From contig NHIU01000010.1 of assembly GCA_002169755.1 (NCBI GenBank), forward strand, positions 1 through 13,300: a stretch of DNA of 13,300 nucleotides, in the 5' to 3' direction. The stretch comes from Candidatus Pelagibacter sp. TMED197. Lineage in GTDB: Bacteria > Pseudomonadota > Alphaproteobacteria > Pelagibacterales > Pelagibacteraceae. This document shows positions 1 through 6,248 of the stretch, piece after piece (within the stretch, counting starts at the first letter, position 1; the number at the start of each line of letters is the position of its first letter). Under the pieces are notes generated by a model. That model was not told where the DNA came from. It ran no database searches and was given only the letters and a program-made list of their open reading frames with translations. The position numbers and the translations under genes are program-made.

Positions 1-79
1 TGAGCGGTTGAAAGCACTGGTCTTGAAAACCAGCAACGGGGCAACTCGTTCGTGGGTTCGAATCCCACCCTCTCCGCCA
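1..79 (+). tRNA. tRNA-Ser(UGA), 5' end cut off by the window
   Basis: This is a serine tRNA reading UCN codons. The anticodon stem CTGGT/ACCAG (17-21, 29-33) closes a seven-base loop with anticodon TGA at 24-26. A long class II variable region follows (34-51) with a short AACG/CGTT stem (35-38, 47-50), as expected for tRNA-Ser. The T stem GTGGG/CCCAC (52-56, 64-68) encloses TTCGAAT. The 3' acceptor strand is at 69-75, with discriminator G76 and a genome-encoded CCA at 77-79. The window opens inside the D stem, so about 11 bases (5' acceptor strand and first D-stem bases) are missing. The CCA end directly touches the stop codon of the convergent sdhE gene. Confidence 0.95.
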
Positions 80-337
80 TTAAATTTTAAAATTTTTAAA
101 TATTATAGCTATCTTATTTTCATCAATCTTGTTTTTAATAATATCATGCTGGTAGAAACCAAGAATTATTTCATCTTCGAAACTTAAAAAAGCTTCTAAT
201 TCATTTAAAAGAACTTCATCAAATGTATCAATATATTTATTAACAAAAGTGCTTAATAAAATGTCCATTTCTTTAGTGCCCCTATATGAAGCCCTATAAA
301 TTAATCTTTTTTTTAAAATTTCTAATTTGTTACTCAT
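80..337 (-). CDS. sdhE: FAD assembly factor SdhE (succinate dehydrogenase assembly factor 2 family)
   Basis: An 85-residue protein of the SdhE/Sdh5 family (DUF339). In this family a small cytosolic five-helix protein helps attach FAD covalently to the flavoprotein subunit of succinate dehydrogenase. The family motif RGxxE is present as RGTKE at residues 19-23, followed by MDILL, which matches the usual RG..E(L/M)D pattern. Length is typical (80-95 residues). The ATG at 335-337 is the natural start, and the TAA stop occupies 82-80, leaving no base between it and the tRNA-Ser CCA end. It is divergent from recG with 32 bp between the starts; recG and sdhE are, from memory, frequent neighbours in alphaproteobacteria. 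No Shine-Dalgarno motif precedes the start. Confidence 0.88.
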   Translation of the reverse strand: MSNKLEILKKRLIYRASYRGTKEMDILLSTFVNKYIDTFDEVLLNELEAFLSFEDEIILGFYQHDIIKNKIDENKIAIIFKNFKI

Positions 338-369
338 AAAAGATTATTATACATAAATTAAATAGTTAA

Positions 370-2415
370 ATGAAAAAAGATTTTATTTTCGATGATGTAA
401 ATAAGTTAAAAGGTGTTGGGCCTAAACTTTCAAAATACTTAAAAAAGAAGAAAATTGAGAAAATCAAAGACATAATTTTAAATTTACCTTATTCTGAGAC
501 AGATAGATCAAGACTATTTAAATTAAATGAATTAGAAATTGGAAGAATACAAACTATAAAGGTAATTGTTAAAAAATTAAATTTTCCTAGAATTAGGAAC
601 CTTCCTAATAAAATTATATGTGAAGATGAAACTGGAAGGATAGATATTGTTTATTTCAACAGCCGTGAGGGATATTTAAGAAAAATATTTCCTGTGAATA
701 AATGGGTAATAATAAGTGGAAAAATTAATTATTTTAATAAAAATTATCAAATTACAAACCCCGATTATGTAACATCATTGGATAAAAAGGAATATGTCGT
801 AAAAAATATTCCAAAGTATAATTTAACAAAGGGAATAAATGAAAAGAAATACAGATCGATAAGTGAACAAGTAATTAATCAGGTTCCTATTATAAATGAT
901 TGGCTTGATGAGGAATTTATCAATAAGTACAATTTATTAAATTGGAACGAGACAGTCGATAAATTGCATAAAACTAAAGATGGAAAAAATAATTTATCAA
1001 AAAGTTTTAGAAGGTTGGTATTTGATGAGCTTTGTGCAAATTTTTTTTCTTTATCTGAAAGCAGAAAAAGAGTCAAAAAGAATAAATTGTCTAAAAAATT
1101 TTCAAAGGAAAAATCATTTTTGATTAAAAAAACACTTCCATTTAATTTAACAAAAAGTCAAGAAAAGGTTCTAAATGAAATTAACGAGGATCTTTATAGT
1201 AAGAAAAGAATGTTTAGAATTATTCAGGGAGATGTAGGATCTGGAAAAACAATTGTATCTCTATTAGCTATTTCAAACGTAATCGAAAGCGGATATCAGT
1301 GTGCTTTAATGAGTCCGACTGAAATTTTAGCTAAGCAGCACTTCGAGTTAGCTGTAAAAATATATAAAAAATTAAACCTTAAAATAGATTTTCTTTCAGG
1401 TAAAACAGAAAGTAAAGAGAAAAAAAAAATATTAGAAAATCTAGAGCTAGGAAAAACAAATCTAATTATTGGTACACATGCTTTGTTTCAAAAAAAAATT
1501 AATTTTAAAAAATTAGGACTTGTGATTATAGATGAACAACATAAATTCGGCGTCAAACAAAGATCCGAGCTCGCAAAAAAAGGTGGGAACAACTGTGATG
1601 TACTTTTGATGTCAGCAACACCTATACCAAGAACTATGATGATGTCTTTATACGGGGATATGGATATTTCAAAAATAACTGAAAAACCCGCTAATAGGAA
1701 AAAAATTAATACTATTAGTAAACCTGAAAAAAAAATTAATGAACTGTGGGCGTACATTAAAAAACAAATATTAAATCAAAATCAGATTTTTTGGGTTTGT
1801 CCATTAATTGAAGAGTCATCTTTTTTAGATTTTTCCTCAGCTAAAAAAAAATTTGATTTAATAAATAAAAAATTTCCAAATAGAGTTGGATTAATTCACG
1901 GTGCTTTAGATAAAATAGAAAGGGAAAATGTATTGAAAAAATTTCTCAATAAAGAAATATCTATACTTGTTTCTACAACAGTGATTGAGGTTGGTATTGA
2001 TTTTCCAAATGCAAATTTAATTATTATCGAAAATTCCAACAAATTTGGTCTTGCCCAACTTCACCAATTAAGAGGAAGAGTTGGCAGAGGTGAAAAACGA
2101 GGAACTTGTGTATTATTATTTCAAGATGAGTTAAGTAAAAATGCAATCAAAAGAATTAAAATTTTAAAAAAATATGATGATGGATTTTATATTGCTGAAG
2201 AAGACTTAAAATTAAGAGGATTCGGTGATTTAATTGGATATCAACAAAGTGGTTTAAAAAATTTTAGGTTTGCCGACCCTGTTATTCACGAAGATTTATT
2301 TAAACTTGCTGAGAAATACGTACGAACAAATGAAATAAACATTAATCAAGATAAATACACTTTTCTTCTTAAATTGTTTGATCGTGCAGAAATAATAAAT
2401 ATTGATGAAAGTTAA
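370..2415 (+). CDS. recG: ATP-dependent DNA helicase RecG
   Basis: A 681-residue superfamily 2 helicase that in known members remodels stalled forks and branch-migrates Holliday junctions and R-loops. Seen in order: an N-terminal region with KGVGPKL (14-20), the OB-fold wedge domain (about 60-135), Walker A GDVGSGKT (287-294), the DEQH box (388-391), motif III SATPIPRT (415-422), VSTTVIEVGID (534-544) and motif VI QLHQLRGRVGR (563-573). The C-terminal DLKLRGFGDLIGYQQSG segment is RecG-specific and resembles the TRG motif region. Length is close to E. coli RecG (693). The ATG at 370 is kept because the first residues match the family start. The TAA stop (2413-2415) overlaps the stop of the convergent DUF502 gene. 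No damage seen. Confidence 0.97.
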   Translation: MKKDFIFDDVNKLKGVGPKLSKYLKKKKIEKIKDIILNLPYSETDRSRLFKLNELEIGRIQTIKVIVKKLNFPRIRNLPNKIICEDETGRIDIVYFNSREGYLRKIFPVNKWVIISGKINYFNKNYQITNPDYVTSLDKKEYVVKNIPKYNLTKGINEKKYRSISEQVINQVPIINDWLDEEFINKYNLLNWNETVDKLHKTKDGKNNLSKSFRRLVFDELCANFFSLSESRKRVKKNKLSKKFSKEKSFLIKKTLPFNLTKSQEKVLNEINEDLYSKKRMFRIIQGDVGSGKTIVSLLAISNVIESGYQCALMSPTEILAKQHFELAVKIYKKLNLKIDFLSGKTESKEKKKILENLELGKTNLIIGTHALFQKKINFKKLGLVIIDEQHKFGVKQRSELAKKGGNNCDVLLMSATPIPRTMMMSLYGDMDISKITEKPANRKKINTISKPEKKINELWAYIKKQILNQNQIFWVCPLIEESSFLDFSSAKKKFDLINKKFPNRVGLIHGALDKIERENVLKKFLNKEISILVSTTVIEVGIDFPNANLIIIENSNKFGLAQLHQLRGRVGRGEKRGTCVLLFQDELSKNAIKRIKILKKYDDGFYIAEEDLKLRGFGDLIGYQQSGLKNFRFADPVIHEDLFKLAEKYVRTNEININQDKYTFLLKLFDRAEIINIDES

Positions 2416-3023
2416 TCGAGATTTGTTGTGCCAGCTGAAACAATAAATTTTGAAGCTTGCTCGAAAGAAACATCTAAATAAATTAGATCTTTTTTTGGCA
2501 ACATTAATAAAAATCCACTTGTAGGATTAGGGGTAGTAGGAACAAAAATATTTACAAGATCTTCGTTTATTTTGTCCTTAATGGTGCCTTTATTTTCTTT
2601 TGTAGCAAACCCCACAACCCATATACCTTTTCTGGGATACTCCAACAAAACTACACTTTTCTCGCTATTGTCCGTTTTTGTAAAAGTTTCAGTCATCTGT
2701 CCAATTGCTGAATAAATTGTTCTTAGAATAGGTATTTTTCTTAAAAAATTATTAAATATTTCAAAAAATTTTTTTCCTATAAAAGAAAGAGACAACCAGC
2801 CAATAAACGTAATAAGAAATAGTGCAATTAATATTTCTAATCCAGGTATATCGAATGGAAGATAATTATTTGGATTAATCTTTTTGGGTATAATTCTTCC
2901 AGATATCTTTATTAAAAAGAGTGTTAGATAAAGTGTTATGCCAATTGGTATTAATACAACTATACCAGCTATAAAATTGTTACGTAATTTTGCAAAAAAG
3001 GATTTTTTGTTTGGTTTGGTCAT
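2412..3023 (-). CDS. DUF502 family membrane protein
   Basis: A 203-residue inner-membrane protein of the DUF502 family; its biochemical function is not known to me. Two hydrophobic helices are visible, about residues 17-39 (FIAGIVVLIPIGITLYL...) and 62-82. They are followed by a soluble C-terminal half with the family-typical PTTPNPTSG (162-170) and a hydrophobic segment FLLMLPKKDLIYLDVS. The basic N-terminus (KPNKKSFFAKLRNN) suggests that it faces the cytoplasm. The ATG is at 3021-3023. The gene lies tail to tail with recG, a neighbourhood I recall from other alphaproteobacteria. Its start is 2 bp downstream of the stop of a possible 25-codon ORF (3026-3103) on the same strand. The family assignment is firm, the role open. 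Confidence 0.85.
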   Translation of the reverse strand: MTKPNKKSFFAKLRNNFIAGIVVLIPIGITLYLTLFLIKISGRIIPKKINPNNYLPFDIPGLEILIALFLITFIGWLSLSFIGKKFFEIFNNFLRKIPILRTIYSAIGQMTETFTKTDNSEKSVVLLEYPRKGIWVVGFATKENKGTIKDKINEDLVNIFVPTTPNPTSGFLLMLPKKDLIYLDVSFEQASKFIVSAGTTNLD

Positions 3024-3025
3024 TA

Positions 3026-3103
3026 TTAAGAGTAGCTAGAATAAACAATAAATACTAATATCAAGATAAAAATTGCAATTAATAATTTATTATTTAAAAT
3101 CAT
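3026..3103 (-). CDS. Possible 25-residue single-helix membrane peptide
   Basis: A 25-codon frame runs from ATG (3103-3101) to TAA (3028-3026), ending 2 bp before the DUF502 start. The peptide begins MILNNKLLIAIF and is almost wholly hydrophobic between residues 7 and 21, ending in a short polar YSSYS tail, which would suit one membrane helix. If real, it fills most of the 92-bp gap between DUF502 and the M48 protease gene and leaves only 12 bp between divergent starts. There is no ribosome binding site, but this is true of all genes here. The frame is short and the DNA is A+T-rich, so chance is a serious alternative. I do not recognise a family. Confidence 0.3.
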   Translation of the reverse strand: MILNNKLLIAIFILILVFIVYSSYS

Positions 3104-3115
3104 GAGTCTTAAATT

Positions 3116-3949
3116 ATGTATAACATAAATAGAAGAAAATTTCTTGGCTTATTTGGGTGCAGTTGTTGTTCTTTGGTGCTCCCATCTTGTACTACGGTGC
3201 CTATCACTGAAAGGAAACAATTAAGTATTATTCCAGAGGCAACAATTAATCGTCAAGCAGCAGCGGCTTATGAAAAATTTAGAATTAAAGCAAAACTTGT
3301 TACTAAAGGCAAAGATTTAAGTGATGTTAAAATGATAGGAAGAAAAATTGAACTTGCGGTGAGTGCCTTTTTTACAAATAAGGGTGATCCTGACCCAACT
3401 CGAAATTTTACCTGGGATTATATACTGGTTAAAAATGACAAAGTAGCTAATGCATGGTGTATGCCTGGAGGCAAGATTGCTGTTTATACGGGTCTTTTAA
3501 AAATTACAAAAAACATTGATGCTTTGTCTATAGTAATGGGTCATGAAATTGCTCACGCAGTAGCTAGACACTCGATTGAGAGAGCAAGTCAAGCTATGAC
3601 AATTAATTTAAGCACAACAGTTGCGGACATTTTTCTTGGAGGCGCAATAAATAGAACTAGAAACACGGTTGGACAAAATACAGGGATGGATATATTCCAG
3701 TTAGGAATAATGAATCCTTTCGGAAGAAAACAAGAAACAGAAGCTGATTATCTAGGTCTAATTTTTTCATCTTTAGCTGGTTACGATATTAGAGAGTCGA
3801 TTAAACTATGGCAAAGAATGTCAGAAAAAAATAAAGGTAACGAACCTCCAGTTTTTTTAAGTACACATCCATCAAGTAAAAAAAGAATTGAGAATCTCAA
3901 TAGTTGGATTAATGAAGTAATTGTTAAGTATCCGCCAATTAAAACTTAA
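3116..3949 (+). CDS. M48-family zinc metalloprotease, probable Tat-exported lipoprotein
   Basis: A 277-residue peptidase of family M48, related to the periplasmic proteases involved in outer-membrane quality control (BepA/LoiP/YcaL type). The zinc motif HEIAH lies at residues 143-147 (H143, E144, H147) within the typical VMGHEIAHAVARHS context. The third-ligand region is ETEADYLG (207 onward), and the family's later His is in STHPSS (H251). The N-terminus carries a twin-arginine pattern, NRRKFLG (5-11), then a Cys-rich hydrophobic stretch and a lipobox-like LPSC ending at C25. This suggests Tat export and lipidation, followed by a Thr/Pro linker. There are no C-terminal TPR repeats, unlike BepA. 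The ATG at 3116 keeps the whole signal; no Shine-Dalgarno motif is seen. Confidence 0.88.
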   Translation: MYNINRRKFLGLFGCSCCSLVLPSCTTVPITERKQLSIIPEATINRQAAAAYEKFRIKAKLVTKGKDLSDVKMIGRKIELAVSAFFTNKGDPDPTRNFTWDYILVKNDKVANAWCMPGGKIAVYTGLLKITKNIDALSIVMGHEIAHAVARHSIERASQAMTINLSTTVADIFLGGAINRTRNTVGQNTGMDIFQLGIMNPFGRKQETEADYLGLIFSSLAGYDIRESIKLWQRMSEKNKGNEPPVFLSTHPSSKKRIENLNSWINEVIVKYPPIKT

Positions 3950-3956
3950 AAAAATG

Positions 3957-4032
3957 TGGTGAGCCCTGATGGACTCGAACCATCGACACCCTCCTTAAAA
4001 GGGAGGTGCTCTACCAACTGAGCTAAGGGCCC
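3957..4032 (-). tRNA. tRNA-Lys(UUU)
   Basis: A complete 76-base lysine tRNA on the minus strand. The acceptor strands GGGCCCT and AGGGCTC pair along all seven positions with one G-U. The D arm (AGCTCAGTTGGTAGAGC) and T arm (TGGTTCGAGTCCA core) are standard. The anticodon stem CCTCC/GGAGG encloses CTTTTAA with anticodon TTT. The discriminator is A and the CCA is encoded (3959-3957). It lies 49 bp downstream of the tgt stop on the same strand and may be co-transcribed with the gyrA-tgt cluster. The M48 gene ends 7 bp away on the opposite strand. Confidence 0.97.
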
Positions 4033-4037
4033 TCAAA

Positions 4038-4072
4038 GAAATTCCTTTTTATATATATATTATAGGAATTTC
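4038..4072 (-). promoter_or_regulatory. AT-rich hairpin with TATAAT between tgt and tRNA-Lys (terminator or tRNA promoter)
   Basis: The 9-bp arms GAAATTCCT (4038-4046) and AGGAATTTC (4064-4072) are perfect inverted repeats around a 17-base A/T spacer. The hairpin starts 10 bp beyond the tgt stop. On the minus strand the spacer carries TATAAT (4064-4059), about 27 bases ahead of the tRNA 5' end, a fair position for a -10 box, but no convincing -35 box accompanies it. The T tract after the stem is only three bases, so an intrinsic terminator would be weak. The site could also be a processing hairpin in a tgt-tRNA transcript. Confidence 0.4.
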
Positions 4073-4081
4073 AAATAGTTA

Positions 4082-5197
4082 TTATTTAAAATAATCAATA
4101 TATTTTTTATAAAAAGTAGCAAAAGTGCCACTCTTAATGTTTCTTCTAATTTCACTCATAAACTGTTGATAAAAGTAGATATTATGTAATGAAATTAACA
4201 TCGATGCCATCATTTCATTAGATTTAATTAAATGATTTAGGTAACTTTTTGAATACTTGTTTAATTGTCTTATCTCACAGCTGCTATCAAGAGGTGACTT
4301 ATCACTTTGATATTTAGAATTTTTAAGATTTATTTTACCTTCCCAGGTAAATGCAAGTCCAGTCCTTCCTGATCTGGTTGGAAGAACACAATCAAACATA
4401 TCTACTCCAAAATTTATAGCTCCTAAAATATCGGAAGGAGTGCCTACACCCATTAGATATCTTGGTTTGTTTTTTGGTAAAAAATGAGTTGTTTCATCTA
4501 AAATTTTAAACATTTCAATTTGAGACTCTCCTACTGCTAACCCTCCCATTGCATAACCATCAAAACCTATCTCTACTAACTTATCAATACTTTCTTCTCG
4601 TAAGTCTTTATAAAGACCTCCTTGAACTATACCAAAAAGACCTTTTGATCTATCTTTTCCAAATTCAATTTTACAACGTTTAGCCCAAACAGTCGAAGTT
4701 TCAATTGCTTTTGATAAAATTTTTTTATCTTTTGTGAGTTTTGGGCATTCGTCTAATACCATTATAATGTCTGAATTAATAGATTTCTGAACTTGAATAC
4801 TTTTCTCTGGACTTAAAATTATCTTTTTACCATCAAGATGAGATTTAAAAATTGCTCCAACGTCCCTGTCAATTTTATTTAGATTTGATAATGACATAAT
4901 TTGATATCCACCAGAGTCTGTCAAAATTGGCTTGTTCCAATTCATAAAATCATGAAGTCCTCCAAATTTTTTTAATACATCAACACCAGGTCTTAATAAA
5001 AGATGATAAGTATTTCCTAAGATAATTTGAGTTCCAGTTTTTAAAATATCTTCAGTAAAAATTCCTTTTATAGTGCCTTGAGTTCCTACTGGCATGAATG
5101 TCGGGGTATCTATAATTCCTTTTGATGTTTTTATTTTTCCAAGCCTAGCGTTTTTACTTTGAGTAATTAACTCAAACGAAAATTCATGATCTTTCAT
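4082..5197 (-). CDS. tgt: Queuine tRNA-ribosyltransferase (tRNA-guanine transglycosylase)
   Basis: A 371-residue TIM-barrel enzyme that exchanges guanine-34 for the queuosine precursor preQ1 in GUN-anticodon tRNAs (Tyr, His, Asn, Asp). The GTQGTIKG segment, the DSGGYQ motif with D94, and MFDCVLPTRSGR with the probable nucleophile D269 are intact. This gives a constant +5 offset to E. coli numbering (89, 264). The C-terminal zinc site is altered: where bacterial enzymes have C-x-C-x2-C...H, this protein has C307, I309, L312 and H338, so two of four ligands are gone although spacing is kept. Its ATG is 5 bp after the cyclophilin stop, as in one operon. queA, the next enzyme of the pathway, is not adjacent. 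The identity is firm; zinc dependence is doubtful. Confidence 0.95.
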   Translation of the reverse strand: MKDHEFSFELITQSKNARLGKIKTSKGIIDTPTFMPVGTQGTIKGIFTEDILKTGTQIILGNTYHLLLRPGVDVLKKFGGLHDFMNWNKPILTDSGGYQIMSLSNLNKIDRDVGAIFKSHLDGKKIILSPEKSIQVQKSINSDIIMVLDECPKLTKDKKILSKAIETSTVWAKRCKIEFGKDRSKGLFGIVQGGLYKDLREESIDKLVEIGFDGYAMGGLAVGESQIEMFKILDETTHFLPKNKPRYLMGVGTPSDILGAINFGVDMFDCVLPTRSGRTGLAFTWEGKINLKNSKYQSDKSPLDSSCEIRQLNKYSKSYLNHLIKSNEMMASMLISLHNIYFYQQFMSEIRRNIKSGTFATFYKKYIDYFK

Positions 5198-5202
5198 TAA
5201 AG

Positions 5203-5760
5203 TTATTTCGATCTAAGGGTAATAATTTTATCTGGTTCTGGAACTGCTCCGCTATTAGGATCACCTTTTTTTATCATATCAACGAATTCCATTCCCTCTA
5301 TTACTTTTCCAAAAGCTGAGTATTGTCTATCAAGATGAGGAGCTGAGTCGAAACAAATAAAAAATTGACTATTAGCGCTATTAGGATTTTGTGACCTTGC
5401 CGCTGATATAGTTCCTCGTGTGTGTGCAATATCTGTGAATTCAGCCTCTAAATCTGGAAGATCGGATCCACCTGTTCCGGCTATGGCTAAATTAAAATCA
5501 GGGCTGTTACTATTTCCGAATTTTACGTCTCCGGTTTGAGCCATAAAACCATCAATTACTCTATGAAAAACAACATTATCATATTTGCCTTCGTCTGCTA
5601 ACTTTTTAAATCTTTCAACATGTTTAGGAGCTTTCTCAGGATAAAGTTCTATTTTCACTTCACCATATTTTAATTTTAATATCATAATATTTTCTTTAGC
5701 AATAGAATAAGAATTAAGCAAATTAAAAAATACAAAAATTAAAAAAAAAAACTTTTTCAT
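5203..5760 (-). CDS. Cyclophilin-type peptidyl-prolyl cis-trans isomerase, exported
   Basis: A 185-residue cyclophilin that speeds cis-trans isomerisation at proline bonds. A signal peptide is visible: MKK, a hydrophobic core rich in Phe and Leu, then SIA with likely cleavage after A21, so it should act in the periplasm. The core motif FHRVIDGFMAQTGD is at residues 65-78, with catalytic R67 and Q75 equivalents of human CypA R55 and Q63. NSQFF-type residues occur around 129-134. The position of the cyclosporin-binding Trp is Leu (L143), as is usual in bacterial forms. Its ATG overlaps the coaD stop by 4 bases (ATGA, 5760-5757), implying translational coupling, and tgt follows after 5 bp. A cyclophilin in this place is typical of alphaproteobacteria as I recall it. 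Confidence 0.92.
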   Translation of the reverse strand: MKKFFFLIFVFFNLLNSYSIAKENIMILKLKYGEVKIELYPEKAPKHVERFKKLADEGKYDNVVFHRVIDGFMAQTGDVKFGNSNSPDFNLAIAGTGGSDLPDLEAEFTDIAHTRGTISAARSQNPNSANSQFFICFDSAPHLDRQYSAFGKVIEGMEFVDMIKKGDPNSGAVPEPDKIITLRSK

Positions 5761-6248
5761 AAAAATTTATTTTTAAGCTTACCTACAGTTGATTTTGTTA
5801 CAAATTTGTTAATATTTCCCCCCAAATTAGTAATTTCTTTTACAAATTTTGAAGAAATAATTTGATTTTCCACATCAGACATCAAAAATATAGTTTCTAT
5901 TTTTGAATTAAGTTTCTTGTTCATTCCAGCTAATTGAAACTCATATTCAAAATCTGACACTGCACGTAATCCCCTGATAATAACAGAGGCGTTATATTTT
6001 TTACATAAATTAATAGTTAGTGTATCAAATGAAATAACTTTAATTTTGTTTCTATTTAATTTTAAATCTTTGAAAAGAGAATCTTTAATTATTGTAATTC
6101 TCTCATCAATTGAGAAATAATAATTTTTATTTATATTGTCTGTAGTAGCTACTACAACTCTATCAAATATTTTTAAAGACTTCTTGATTACATCAATATG
6201 ACCAAACGTAATAGGGTCGAAAGTTCCTGGATAAATTGCAGTTTTCAT
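5757..6248 (-). CDS. coaD: Phosphopantetheine adenylyltransferase
   Basis: A 163-residue cytosolic enzyme that makes dephospho-CoA from 4'-phosphopantetheine and ATP, the penultimate step of CoA synthesis. The nucleotidyltransferase N-terminus YPGTFDPITFGH contains the T/HxGH motif at 14-17. RGLRAVSDFEYE (92-103) and ISSKFVKEI (131-139) are family signatures. Length matches E. coli CoaD (159). The ATG at 6248-6246 starts on the base after the gyrA TAG (6251-6249), so the spacer is zero, and the TGA stop overlaps the start of the cyclophilin gene. Such packing points to one transcript with coupled translation. Confidence 0.96.
   Translation of the reverse strand: MKTAIYPGTFDPITFGHIDVIKKSLKIFDRVVVATTDNINKNYYFSIDERITIIKDSLFKDLKLNRNKIKVISFDTLTINLCKKYNASVIIRGLRAVSDFEYEFQLAGMNKKLNSKIETIFLMSDVENQIISSKFVKEITNLGGNINKFVTKSTVGKLKNKFL

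Noticed and set aside
879..1757. Open frames on the minus strand at 879-1076 and 1488-1757
   Set aside because: They lie inside recG, opposite conserved helicase motifs, and have no recognisable protein character; they follow from codon bias on the coding strand.
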